Source of the DNA: Pseudomonadota bacterium
Lineage (GTDB): Bacteria > Pseudomonadota > Gammaproteobacteria > Burkholderiales > Thiobacillaceae
Length of the DNA: 10,108 nt
NCBI GenBank assembly: GCA_021791235.1
Contig: JAJYXA010000010.1
Coordinates: 1 to 10,108 of the forward strand
Direction: 5' to 3'
In this document: positions 1 through 7,673 of the stretch, one piece after another
How the letters are laid out: each line of letters opens with the position of its first letter
Position numbering within the stretch: position 1 is the stretch's first letter
Notes under the pieces: generated by a model
What the model was told of the DNA's origin: nothing
What the model saw: only the letters and a program-made list of their open reading frames with translations
Database searches by the model: none
Made by a program: the position numbers and the translations under genes

Positions 1-1647
1 TTCCGATCTGACCGCATCCTCGCCCAGCGCTACTGGACCTGGGCGCTGTGCATCCTCCTCGTGCCCGCCTGCCTGCTGCTCCTGTCCTGGTCGGATCTCT
101 GGCTGTGGCCGGCGCTGGCCGCAGCGGCGCTGGCCGCGGTCGGCCTGATCGACTACCGCCAGGACAAGCACGCGATCCGGCGCAACTACCCGGTGCTGGC
201 GCACTTCCGCTTCTTCTTCGAGTACATCCGGCCGGAGATCCGACAGTACTTTCTCGAGGCCGATTCCGAGGAGCTGCCCTTCTCCCGCGCCCAGCGCTCG
301 ATCGTCTATCAGCGCTCGAAGCAGGCTTCCGACAAGCGCCCCTTCGGCACCCAGTTGAACGTCTATGCGCCGCGCTACGAATGGATCAACCATTCGATCG
401 CGCCGATCGCCATCGACGGCCACGATTTCCGCATCGAGATCGGCGGCCCGGACTGCCGCCGGCCCTACTCCGCCAGCGTCCTCAACATCTCCGCGATGAG
501 CTTCGGCGCGCTCTCGGCCAACGCCATCCTGGCGCTGAACGAGGGGGCGCGGCGCGGCGGCTTCTGCCACGACACCGGCGAGGGCTCGATCTCGCGCTAC
601 CACCGCGAACCGGGCGGCGACCTGATCTGGGAAATCGGCAGCGGCTACTTCGGCTGCCGCGACGCAGAAGGCCGCTTCGACGCGGAGAAATTCGCCGCCG
701 GCGCCGGCCTCGATCAGGTGAAGATGATCGAGATCAAGCTCTCCCAGGGCGCCAAGCCCGGACACGGCGGCGTCCTGCCCGGCGCCAAGGTGACGGCCGA
801 GATCGCCGAGGCGCGCGGCGTTCCGGTCGGGGTGGATTGCATCTCGCCGGCCCGGCATTCGATGTTCGCGACGCCCTTGGAGCTGATCGACTTCGTCGCC
901 GCGCTGCGCCGGCTCTCGGGCGGCAAGCCGGTCGGCATCAAGCTGGCGATGGGTCATCCCTGGGAGTGGTTCGCCATCGTCAAGGCGATGATCGCGCGCG
1001 GCGTCACGCCGGACTTCATCGTCGTCGATGGCGGCGAGGGCGGCACCGGCGCCGCGCCCCTGGAATTCACCGACCACGTCGGCGCGCCGCTGCGCGAGGC
1101 GCTGATGCTGGTGCACAACACCCTGGTCGGGGTGAATCTGCGCGACCGCATCCGCCTGGGCGCCTCGGGCAAGATCATCACCGCCTTCGACATGGCGCGC
1201 GCCTTCGCGATGGGCGCCGACTGGTGCAATTCCGCGCGCGGCTTCATGTTCGCGCTGGGTTGCCTGCAGGCGCAGACCTGCCACACCGGCCGCTGCCCGA
1301 CCGGGGTGACCACCCAGGACCCGAAGCGGATGCGCGCGCTGGACGTTTCGGACAAGGCCGCGCGGGTGCACCAGTTCCACGGCAACACCCTGCTCGCCTT
1401 GAAGGAACTGCTCGCCGCCGCCGGATTGCCCCACCCCCGCGAACTCGGCCCCGAGCACGTGATCCGCCGCATCTCCGCCACCGAGGTGCGCTCGCTGGCG
1501 GCGCTGCATCACTGGGCGCGGCCGGGCGAACTGCTCGACGGGGTGCCGGATCAGCCGGTGTTCAAGGTGTTCTGGCAGGCCTCGCGCGCCGACAGCTTCG
1601 CGATGCCGCCCGCCGCGGTCAGCCTGCGCGGGGCGAGACGAAGCTAA
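1..1647 (+). CDS. FMN-binding glutamate synthase family protein (GltB central-domain-like), 5' end cut by the window edge
   Basis: Related to the FMN/synthase domain of the glutamate synthase large subunit (GltB), which makes glutamate from 2-oxoglutarate and ammonia. It has no glutaminase domain, and no FAD/NAD(P)H partner lies nearby, so true GOGAT activity is unproven. The frame is open from base 1; the first available start is GTG at 61, but a hydrophobic stretch (WALCILL) begins before it, so the real start is probably upstream. Counting from GTG 61, a second hydrophobic segment covers residues 13-30, suggesting a membrane anchor. The synthase barrel follows, with SAMSFGALS near 144-152, SQGAKPGHGGVLPGAK near 228-243 and VVDGGEGGTGAAP near 321-333. 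Three cysteines, C401, C407 and C412 (spacing C-x5-C-x4-C), match the glutamate-synthase [3Fe-4S] ligands. Its TAA stop overlaps the stop of the opposing cyclase gene. Family call is firm; substrate is not. Confidence 0.9.
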   Translation, partial: FRSDRILAQRYWTWALCILLVPACLLLLSWSDLWLWPALAAAALAAVGLIDYRQDKHAIRRNYPVLAHFRFFFEYIRPEIRQYFLEADSEELPFSRAQRSIVYQRSKQASDKRPFGTQLNVYAPRYEWINHSIAPIAIDGHDFRIEIGGPDCRRPYSASVLNISAMSFGALSANAILALNEGARRGGFCHDTGEGSISRYHREPGGDLIWEIGSGYFGCRDAEGRFDAEKFAAGAGLDQVKMIEIKLSQGAKPGHGGVLPGAKVTAEIAEARGVPVGVDCISPARHSMFATPLELIDFVAALRRLSGGKPVGIKLAMGHPWEWFAIVKAMIARGVTPDFIVVDGGEGGTGAAPLEFTDHVGAPLREALMLVHNTLVGVNLRDRIRLGASGKIITAFDMARAFAMGADWCNSARGFMFALGCLQAQTCHTGRCPTGVTTQDPKRMRALDVSDKAARVHQFHGNTLLALKELLAAAGLPHPRELGPEHVIRRISATEVRSLAALHHWARPGELLDGVPDQPVFKVFWQASRADSFAMPPAAVSLRGARRS

Positions 1648-3113
1648 GCGGGCGACGCGTCGCTGAACACTTCGGCGCGATTGCGTCCGGCGCGCTTGGC
1701 CCGATAGAGCGCGACGTCGGCGCGCATGAAGAAGTCGTTCTGCGTCTCGCCGCCCCGGTATTGGGCGACGCCCAGGCTGACCGTCACCGGCACGTCGGGC
1801 TCGGCCAGCGCGAAGCGGTGCCGGGCGATCGCCAGGCGCAGCTTCTCGGCCACCGCCGTCGCCCGTTCGAGCGGGCAGTTCTTCAGCAGGATCAGGAATT
1901 CCTCGCCGCCCCAGCGGGTGGGCGCATCGCTCTCGCGGCCGACGCTCCTGAGAATCGCGGCGATCTCCTTCAGCACCCGGTCGCCGGCGAGATGGCCGAA
2001 GCGGTCGTTGATCTCTTTGAACAGGTCGATGTCGAACAGCACCATCGACAGCGGCTGCTGCGTCCGGCCGAACTCCAGGACCGCCTGCTCGATCAGGATC
2101 TCGAATGCCTGCCGGTTGTTGAGCCCGGTCAGGGCGTCGGTCTTCGCGGCGCGCTCCAGACGCAGCTGATAGCGGTTGACCGCGTACAGCGTGATGCCCA
2201 GCACCAGCAGCGTCACCAGCGCGCTGATCGCCAGGTTCATCATCAGCACCCGCTGCACCGGCCTGACGTCGTCGGCCACGTCCTGCTCCACCACCAGATA
2301 CCAGCCCAGCTCGGGGATGAAGCGCGAGGTGACCAGGATGCTGGAATTGTTCAGGTCGTATTCGAGATGGGTCGGCACGGTGCTGCCGTTCAGGATCGCG
2401 CCGGCGACGCGCTTCACCCCGGGCAGTTCGCGGATCGAGCCGCCGGCGCGCTGCATCGTCTTGCCGGCCATCACGATCTTGCCGCCGGGATCGACGAAAT
2501 AGATGCTGCGGTGGAAGCGGCGCTGATAGCTGTCGATCAAGCGGCTCATGGTGTCGAGCGCCAGCCCGACGCCGGTGGCGCCGATGAACTTGCCGTGGTA
2601 ATCCATCACCCGGTAATTGATGAAGATGGTCATCTTGTCCCGGTTGGCCATGTCGAAATCGATGTTGGTCTCGTAGGGCTTGCTCATCGCCTCGACGCGG
2701 AAGAACCAGGCGTCGCGCGGGTCATGGCGATGCACGGTCTTCAGCACGCCGCCGCCGTAGTAGTACCGGTGCGTGCGCGCCGAGACCAGGAAGCTGGAGA
2801 TGGTGCCGTACTTCTGCCTGACCTCCTCCAGGTAATGGACGATCTGGCCGGTGTCCTTCTCGCCGTTCAGGATCCAGTCGCGCAGGAAGGTGTCCTGCGC
2901 CATCAGCGAGGAGATGAACACCGGCCGCAGCAGATTCTTCTGGATCTCGGAATAGATGTTGTCGCTGCTCAGCGGCAGGGACTGCCGGGCGATGTCCAAG
3001 CGGATCGCGTCGCGCGAGGCGAGGTAGGCGGCGATGCTGATGGTCAGGAAGCCGGCGACCAGGGCCAGGCCGATCCAGGCGAGCAGGCGATATTTCTTGG
3101 ACAGCAGCGACAT
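1644..3113 (-). CDS. membrane-bound diguanylate cyclase with periplasmic dCache-like sensor and GGEEF domain
   Basis: Predicted to make cyclic di-GMP from two GTP at the inner membrane in response to a periplasmic signal. Seen in the 489 residues: a transmembrane segment at about 9-31, a periplasmic region of about 250 residues resembling a double Cache sensor, a second transmembrane segment at about 288-310, then a full GGDEF domain. The domain opens with TDALTGLNNR (325-334), carries the metal/GTP segment DIDLFKEINDRFGH (361-374) and the active loop GGEEF (402-406). RESD (393-396) sits exactly five residues before GGEEF, which is the placement of the inhibitory product-binding I-site (RxxD), so feedback inhibition is likely. 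The gene starts 19 bases after the acetyltransferase stop on the same strand and is probably co-transcribed with it. Its ligand cannot be read from the sequence. Confidence 0.93.
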   Translation of the reverse strand: MSLLSKKYRLLAWIGLALVAGFLTISIAAYLASRDAIRLDIARQSLPLSSDNIYSEIQKNLLRPVFISSLMAQDTFLRDWILNGEKDTGQIVHYLEEVRQKYGTISSFLVSARTHRYYYGGGVLKTVHRHDPRDAWFFRVEAMSKPYETNIDFDMANRDKMTIFINYRVMDYHGKFIGATGVGLALDTMSRLIDSYQRRFHRSIYFVDPGGKIVMAGKTMQRAGGSIRELPGVKRVAGAILNGSTVPTHLEYDLNNSSILVTSRFIPELGWYLVVEQDVADDVRPVQRVLMMNLAISALVTLLVLGITLYAVNRYQLRLERAAKTDALTGLNNRQAFEILIEQAVLEFGRTQQPLSMVLFDIDLFKEINDRFGHLAGDRVLKEIAAILRSVGRESDAPTRWGGEEFLILLKNCPLERATAVAEKLRLAIARHRFALAEPDVPVTVSLGVAQYRGGETQNDFFMRADVALYRAKRAGRNRAEVFSDASPA

Positions 3114-3132
3114 GTCGGTCAGGGCTCGCGCT

Positions 3133-3693
3133 TCAGCGCTTGTCCATCGGCCCGCAGCCGAACAGCGAGCGCCACAGGCCGGCGCCGACGTCGAGCAGGC
3201 GGTGGAAGGTCCACAGCGACATGCCGGCCGGCTCGAGCGGCCGCAGCTCGAGCCGGCCGGCGATGTTGCCGTAGTCGTAGCCGACGATGAAGCCGTGGGA
3301 GCGCGCCAGCGCGATCATCGGCGCGTTGTCGGGCCGGGTCTCGATCGCGATCTGGCGGCAGCCCAGCGCCCGCGCCTCGAGTATCGAAGCCTCGAACAAC
3401 TGCTCGCCCAGGCCGCGCTCCCGGTACTCGGGCAATACCGTGACGCCGACCTCGGCCTTGTGCTGCTCGACGTAGAGGTGCGCGAGCGCGCCGATCTCGC
3501 CGTCGATCATGATGCCCAGCAGGACGTCGCGCGCGGGATCCAGGCGCGCGAGATAGCGCTCCCTGAGCGAGTCCAGGGTGGCCGGATAGAAGAAGCGGAA
3601 GGCCAGATCCTCGGGGGAGAGCTTGGCCAGATGCGCCTCGATCAGGCCCATATGGCATTGCTGCAGGCGTTCGGCGAAGGGAGCGATGTTCAT
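3133..3693 (-). CDS. GNAT family N-acetyltransferase
   Basis: A 186-residue protein with a single GNAT fold, which transfers an acetyl group from acetyl-CoA to an amine. The acetyl-CoA pyrophosphate-binding motif A is visible as VTVLPEYRERGLGEQLF (84-100), containing the R-x-x-G-x-G/A pattern. The later segment with the conserved asparagine (PDNAPM, about 121-126, then ARSHGF) matches the family's motif B region. The first 55 residues (LSPEDLAFRFFYP) resemble the GNAT domains found singly or fused to acyl-CoA synthetase-like proteins that acetylate other proteins, but the substrate is unknown. ATG at 3693 gives the domain its normal N-terminus; the ATG at 3716-3718 is out of frame. It leads a two-gene unit with the diguanylate cyclase. 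The C-terminal coding region contains a striking perfect inverted repeat, listed separately. Confidence 0.88.
   Translation of the reverse strand: MNIAPFAERLQQCHMGLIEAHLAKLSPEDLAFRFFYPATLDSLRERYLARLDPARDVLLGIMIDGEIGALAHLYVEQHKAEVGVTVLPEYRERGLGEQLFEASILEARALGCRQIAIETRPDNAPMIALARSHGFIVGYDYGNIAGRLELRPLEPAGMSLWTFHRLLDVGAGLWRSLFGCGPMDKR
3223..3261. repeat. 15-bp perfect inverted repeat inside the acetyltransferase gene
   Basis: The arms GCCGGCCGGCTCGAG (3223-3237) and CTCGAGCCGGCCGGC (3247-3261) are exact reverse complements separated by nine bases. The mRNA would form a 15-bp, almost all G-C stem. It lies in codons for about residues 145-157 of the acetyltransferase (AGRLELRPLEPAG), and no T-run follows on either strand, so it is not a standard terminator. 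It may be incidental to GC-rich codon use, or it may modulate read-through into the downstream cyclase gene. Confidence 0.8.
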
Positions 3694-3800
3694 CGGACGC
3701 GGGGCCGCGCCGTCATGGCGCCGAGGGCCGGTTCGAGAGGGTCGTCGCTGCGCGTTGCCGAGGCCATCGTGGTGGGGGCTGCGGGATTTAAGACAGGCGG

Positions 3801-3806
3801 ATTATA
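3801..3806 (-). promoter_or_regulatory. candidate -10 box for the acetyltransferase-cyclase unit
   Basis: A perfect TATAAT hexamer reads on the minus strand about 108 bases before the acetyltransferase start, in the only sizeable gap of this half of the window (3694-3857). No convincing -35 hexamer lies 16-18 bases upstream, where the sequence is GC-rich, so the promoter call is tentative. I see no gene, RNA or clear terminator in the rest of the gap; a short palindrome (CGCCGCGGCG) near 3840 has no T-run after it. Confidence 0.4.
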
Positions 3807-3857
3807 GGGCCTGAAGACGATCGGCCCGCACCGGACGCGCGCCGCGGCGAGCCCGCG

Positions 3858-4616
3858 CTATCGGCCAGGCGGAAACGCCAGCGTGACCATTTCCCGCAGC
3901 GCCGTCTCCTCGGCGAGGAAGGTGTCCACCGCCAGGGGATCGAACTGGCTGCCGGCCATGCGCTGGATTTCCGCCTTGGCGGTGTCGAAGGGCAGCGCCT
4001 TGCGATAGGGGCGGTCGAAGGTCATCGCGTCCAGGGTGTCTACGACCGCGAACAGCCGCGCCGCCAGCGGAATCTCCTCGCCCTTCAAGCCCGCCGGGTA
4101 GCCCGAGCCGTCGTAGCACTCCTCGTGGCAGAGCACGATGTCCGCAGCCATCGCGAGGAAGGGCAGCTTCTCCAGGATCAGATGGCCGTTGGCCGGGTGC
4201 AGGCGCATGATCCGCCACTCCTCGTCGGTCAGGCGCCCGGGCTTCAGCAGCACGGCGTCGGGCACGCCGATCTTGCCGATGTCGTGGAGCAGGCTGCCCC
4301 AATAGACCTCGCGCAGATCCTTCACGTCGGTGTAGTGGTGCGCCGCCAGGAGCAGCGTGTGGGTCGCGACCCGCTTGGAATGCAGCCCGGTTTCCCGCTC
4401 CCTCAGGTCCAGGGCCTCGGCCAGGGATTCGACGAACAGCTCGTAGGGGTCCTCCTCCAGACCGCCCAGGCGCTTGCGCGCATCGAGCAGGCAATGCTCG
4501 CAGGTCCGGCGCTCGGGCGTCCGCGCGTATTGCCGCTCCCGGGAGCTCGCACCGCACTCGGTACAGGCGAGCGGGTCTTTCGGCGGCACATCGGTGCGGT
4601 CGGCGGGGCCGGGCAT
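3858..4616 (-). CDS. HD-GYP domain phosphohydrolase with N-terminal Cys4 element
   Basis: A 252-residue cytosolic protein of the HD-GYP family, whose studied members hydrolyse cyclic di-GMP or related dinucleotides. The N-terminus has two CxxC pairs (C18/C21 and C39/C42), which look like a small zinc ribbon. The HD-GYP domain then shows GLHSKRV (77-83), HDIGK (111-115), HPANGH (140-145), the GYP loop HEECYDGSGYP (164-174) and VVDTLDAMTFDRPYR (191-205). Two sites depart from the trinuclear model: the second His of the usual HHExxDGxGYP is Glu, and the position four before HDIGK is Gly rather than Glu. The fold and most metal ligands are kept, so it may still be a binuclear enzyme. It starts three bases after the VIT carrier stop, which indicates translational coupling. 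Confidence 0.9.
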   Translation of the reverse strand: MPGPADRTDVPPKDPLACTECGASSRERQYARTPERRTCEHCLLDARKRLGGLEEDPYELFVESLAEALDLRERETGLHSKRVATHTLLLAAHHYTDVKDLREVYWGSLLHDIGKIGVPDAVLLKPGRLTDEEWRIMRLHPANGHLILEKLPFLAMAADIVLCHEECYDGSGYPAGLKGEEIPLAARLFAVVDTLDAMTFDRPYRKALPFDTAKAEIQRMAGSQFDPLAVDTFLAEETALREMVTLAFPPGR

Positions 4617-4619
4617 GGC

Positions 4620-5309
4620 TCAGGCCGCCACGCCGAACAGCGCCCCGACGCCGGCGGTCAGCGCCATCGCCAGCGCGCCCCAGAAGGTCACGCGCCATGC
4701 CGCGGTCGCGACCGGCGCGCCGCCGGCGCGCCCCGAGAGCGCGCCCAGCAGCGCCAGGAACAGCAGCGAACTGCCAGCCACCGCCCACATCAGCAGGGAC
4801 GCCGGCACCAGCAGGACCACCAGCAGCGGCAGCACGGCGCCCACCGAGAAGGTGCCGGCCGAGGCCAGCGCCGCCTGCACCGGCCGCGCGGTCAGGGTCT
4901 CGGAGATGCCCAGCTCGTCGCGGGCGTGGGCGCCCAGCGCGTCGTGCGCCATCAACTGGGTGGCGACCTCGGCGGCGAGCTTCGCGTCGAGTCCGCGGCC
5001 GACGTAGATCGCCGCCATCTCCGCGTGCTCGTGCACGGGATCGGCGGCCAGCTCCTTCTTCTCCCGCTCCAGGTCGGCGCTCTCGGTGTCGGACTGCGAG
5101 CTCACCGAGACGTACTCGCCGGCGGCCATCGACATCGCGCCCGCGACCAGGCCGGCCACGCCCGCGACCAGGATGCTCTTGGCCTGCGCGCCCGCCGCCG
5201 CCACGCCCAAGACCAGGCTGGCGGTGGACACGATGCCGTCGTTGGCGCCCAGCACCGCGGCGCGCAGCCAGCCGATGCGGTGGGTCCGGTGTCTCTCGAT
5301 GTGTCTCAT
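4620..5309 (-). CDS. VIT1/CCC1 family iron/manganese carrier
   Basis: A 229-residue inner-membrane protein of the VIT1/CCC1 family, which moves Fe2+ or Mn2+ out of the cytosol. The family signature GANDGIVSTASLVLG (21-35) is present, followed by a second membrane helix leading into MAAGEYVSVSSQ (61-72). A long acidic cytosolic region (about 74-130, rich in Glu, with EREKKELA and HEHAEMA) corresponds to the metal-binding domain between helices 2 and 3. Hydrophobic segments at about 150-168, 170-192 and 203-226 complete the five-helix topology. The ATG at 5309 has a strong Shine-Dalgarno site that overlaps the hsdR stop. It is followed directly by the HD-GYP gene. Family membership is clear; choice of metal is not. 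Confidence 0.92.
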   Translation of the reverse strand: MRHIERHRTHRIGWLRAAVLGANDGIVSTASLVLGVAAAGAQAKSILVAGVAGLVAGAMSMAAGEYVSVSSQSDTESADLEREKKELAADPVHEHAEMAAIYVGRGLDAKLAAEVATQLMAHDALGAHARDELGISETLTARPVQAALASAGTFSVGAVLPLLVVLLVPASLLMWAVAGSSLLFLALLGALSGRAGGAPVATAAWRVTFWGALAMALTAGVGALFGVAA

Positions 5310-5314
5310 GATCG

Positions 5315-5321
5315 CTCCTTA
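5315..5321 (-). promoter_or_regulatory. ribosome binding site of the VIT carrier, overlapping the hsdR stop codon
   Basis: On the minus strand the sequence TAAGGAG combines the hsdR stop (TAA, 5319-5321) with AAGGAG (5315-5320), placed five bases before the carrier's ATG. This strong site fixes the start of the carrier gene and suggests that ribosomes finishing hsdR can reinitiate on it. Confidence 0.75.
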
Positions 5322-7673
5322 CGCCGTCGCCCGCTGCTGATAGAGGTACTTCTGGAAGCCGGAAAACACCTTGCCGATCTCCTCCGGCCGGCCGAGGTCG
5401 GCACAAGCGTCGGCGATCGAGTCGTGATACTTCAAGCGCAGCAGCGGCGTCAGCTTGGCCTGATCGAGTTCCTCGACGCCGACGGCGACGTAGTGCGAGA
5501 GCACGAAGTCGAGAAACACCCGCTGCCGGTCGTTGAAGTGGCCGCTGATCAGCGCCATCGCCTGCGCCGCGCGCTCCTCGCGCGTCCTCGGCGCCAGGGC
5601 GTAGGCGACGTGGGCCAGCACGTCGAACAGGTCGCTATTTTCCGCGTCGATGATCCTCTGCATCTCGGCCAGTTGCTCCCGGCCGAAGCCCTTCTCCGTC
5701 AGGCCCTCCAGCAGCTTGGCGCGGGTGTCGGGCGCGCTCCACAGGGCGCGCAGCTCGTCCTCGTCGCGGAAGAAGTCCGGCAGCTTGCCGAACAGCGCTT
5801 CCATGAACTGCTGCGCCGACATCGGCGTGCCGTCGGGATGCCAGAAGCTGGTCGCCATCATGTGGCCGATACTGCGCGCCTTGCCGTCGGCGAGCACCAC
5901 CTTGATCTTCTGCCGCTTCTGGTACTCCGCCTGCGGCTGGCGAATCTCGCCGACGGCGCCGGGCAGCGGCGCCGGCCGGGTTTCCTTCACTTCGGGCTCG
6001 AGCGGCTCGCCGTCCCATTCCGGATCGCTGAAGTGATGGTGCGCCTGGACGAAATCGTAGATGGTGAAGTAGTCCTTGCCCTCGTAGAGCCGCGTGCCGC
6101 GGCCGATGATCTGCTTGAACTCGGTCATCGAATTGACCGGCCGCAGCAGCACGATGTTGCGCACGTTGCGGGCATCGACGCCGGTCGACAGCTTCTGCGA
6201 GGTGGTGAGCACCGTCGGGACGGTCTTCTCGTTGTCCTGGAAGTCGCGCAGGTGCTCTTCGCCCAGCGCGCCGTCGTTGGCGGTGACCCGCTGGCAGTAG
6301 TTCGGATCGGCGCTCGCCTTCGCCTGGTTGATCAGGTCGCGCACCGCCAGCGCGTGATCCTGCGTGGCGCAGAACACCAGCGTCTTCTCGCGCGGGTCGA
6401 TCCGCGCCATCAGGATGTCCACGCGCTTCTTCTCGCGCTCCCTGATCTCGATGATCCGGTTGAAGTCGGGCTCGGTGTAGCGCCTGCCCGCCTCGATCTC
6501 GCCCTCGACCAGGGTGTCGTCGGGGGTATAGACGTACTCGTCCAGGGTGGTGGCGATCTGCTTCACCCGGAAGGGCGTCAGGAAGCCGTCGTTGATGCCC
6601 TCCTTGAGCGAGTAGCTATACACCGGCTCGCCGAAATAGGCGTAGGTGTCGGCGTTGTCGCGGCGGCGCGGCGTCGCGGTCAGGCCCAGCTGCACCGCGG
6701 GGGAAAAGTATTCGAGGATGCCGCGCCAGTTGCCCTCGTCGTTGGCGCCGCCGCGATGGCACTCGTCGATGACGATGAAGTCGAAGAAGTCCGGCGGATA
6801 CTCGCCGAAGTAGGGAGCGGGAGCGCCGTCCGCGCCTGGCGCCGAGCCGCTCATGAAGGTCTGGAAGATGGTGAAGAACAGGCTGGCATTCTTCGGCACC
6901 CTGCCCTGCCTGCGGATGTCCTCGGGCTTGATGCGCACCAGCGCATCCTCGCTGAAGGCCGCGAAGGAGGTGAAGTCGTTGTAGGCCTGGGTGGCGAGAT
7001 TGTTGCGGTCGGCCAGGAACAGGATGCGCGGCCGGCGCGCGGGCTCGGCCGCCGTCTTGCCGTCCTTGAGGCTCCAGCGCGCCTGGAACAGCTTCCAGGC
7101 GATCTGGAAGGCGATCGCGGTCTTGCCGGTGCCGGTGGCCAAGGTCAGCAGGATGCGCGTCCGGCCCGCGACCAGCGCGTCCAGCACGCGAGCCACCGCG
7201 AGCTCCTGGTAGAAGCGGATGGTCCAGGCGCCGCCCTTGTCGGGATAAGGCACGGCGGCGAAGCGCTGGCGCCAGGCGCTGGCTGTCGCGAAGCTGCGGT
7301 GCCACAACTCCTCGGGCGAGGGATAGCGCTGCAGTTCGCCCTCGACGCCGGTGTGCCGGTCGATGCCGTAGATGCCCCGGCCGTTGGTGGCGTAGGTGAA
7401 GCGCAGCGAGAGCTTCTCCGCGTAGTCCTTGGCCTGGCCGACGCCCTCCGTCAGCGCCTTGTCCCAGGCCTTGGCCTCGATCACCGCCAGCTTGGTGTTG
7501 CGGTACTCCAGCACGTAATCGGCGCTCAGTCCCTTGCCGCGCCGGCCCGCTGCCTCGATGCGTCCGGGGGTGATCGCGTATTCGCGCCGGATCCGGCTGC
7601 CCTCGACGACGCCCCAGCCGGCCGCAGCCAGCAGCGGGTCGATGTGTTCGGCGCGGGTCTCGGCTTCGTTCAT
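5319..7673 (-). CDS. hsdR: type I restriction enzyme R subunit (HsdR)
   Basis: The motor/nuclease subunit of a type I restriction-modification complex; it cuts unmodified DNA after ATP-driven translocation when bound to HsdM and HsdS. The 784 residues match the shorter EcoEI-like (type IB) class. The N-terminal nuclease domain keeps its PD-(D/E)xK residues: D52 in LSADYVLEY and E66/K68 in VIEAKAW. The superfamily 2 motor follows: Walker A GTGKT (181-185), DECH (303-306), TATP (332-335) and motif VI QIIGRGTR (521-528). The C-terminal region (about 600-784) resembles the EcoEI R C-terminal domain. There is no frameshift or early stop. Its ATG overlaps the yhaV toxin stop in an ATGA, an unusual position as third cistron of a toxin-antitoxin operon. 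No hsdM and only a remnant of hsdS lie in the window. Confidence 0.95.
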   Translation of the reverse strand: MNEAETRAEHIDPLLAAAGWGVVEGSRIRREYAITPGRIEAAGRRGKGLSADYVLEYRNTKLAVIEAKAWDKALTEGVGQAKDYAEKLSLRFTYATNGRGIYGIDRHTGVEGELQRYPSPEELWHRSFATASAWRQRFAAVPYPDKGGAWTIRFYQELAVARVLDALVAGRTRILLTLATGTGKTAIAFQIAWKLFQARWSLKDGKTAAEPARRPRILFLADRNNLATQAYNDFTSFAAFSEDALVRIKPEDIRRQGRVPKNASLFFTIFQTFMSGSAPGADGAPAPYFGEYPPDFFDFIVIDECHRGGANDEGNWRGILEYFSPAVQLGLTATPRRRDNADTYAYFGEPVYSYSLKEGINDGFLTPFRVKQIATTLDEYVYTPDDTLVEGEIEAGRRYTEPDFNRIIEIREREKKRVDILMARIDPREKTLVFCATQDHALAVRDLINQAKASADPNYCQRVTANDGALGEEHLRDFQDNEKTVPTVLTTSQKLSTGVDARNVRNIVLLRPVNSMTEFKQIIGRGTRLYEGKDYFTIYDFVQAHHHFSDPEWDGEPLEPEVKETRPAPLPGAVGEIRQPQAEYQKRQKIKVVLADGKARSIGHMMATSFWHPDGTPMSAQQFMEALFGKLPDFFRDEDELRALWSAPDTRAKLLEGLTEKGFGREQLAEMQRIIDAENSDLFDVLAHVAYALAPRTREERAAQAMALISGHFNDRQRVFLDFVLSHYVAVGVEELDQAKLTPLLRLKYHDSIADACADLGRPEEIGKVFSGFQKYLYQQRATA

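Noticed and set aside
48..3290. 1080-codon plus-strand open frame across the left third
   Set aside because: It is out of frame with the glutamate-synthase-like gene and antisense to the cyclase. Its translation is Arg/Ala/Gly-rich, then His/Gln/Asp-rich, with no domain, as expected of shadow frames in GC-rich DNA.
3840..3857. Possible terminator after the HD-GYP gene
   Set aside because: A short GC palindrome is present but there is no convincing stem-loop followed by a T-run.
3802..5406. 534-codon minus-strand frame overlapping the VIT and HD-GYP genes
   Set aside because: It runs in a different frame from two well-supported genes and has Arg/Gly/Ala-rich translation without domains.
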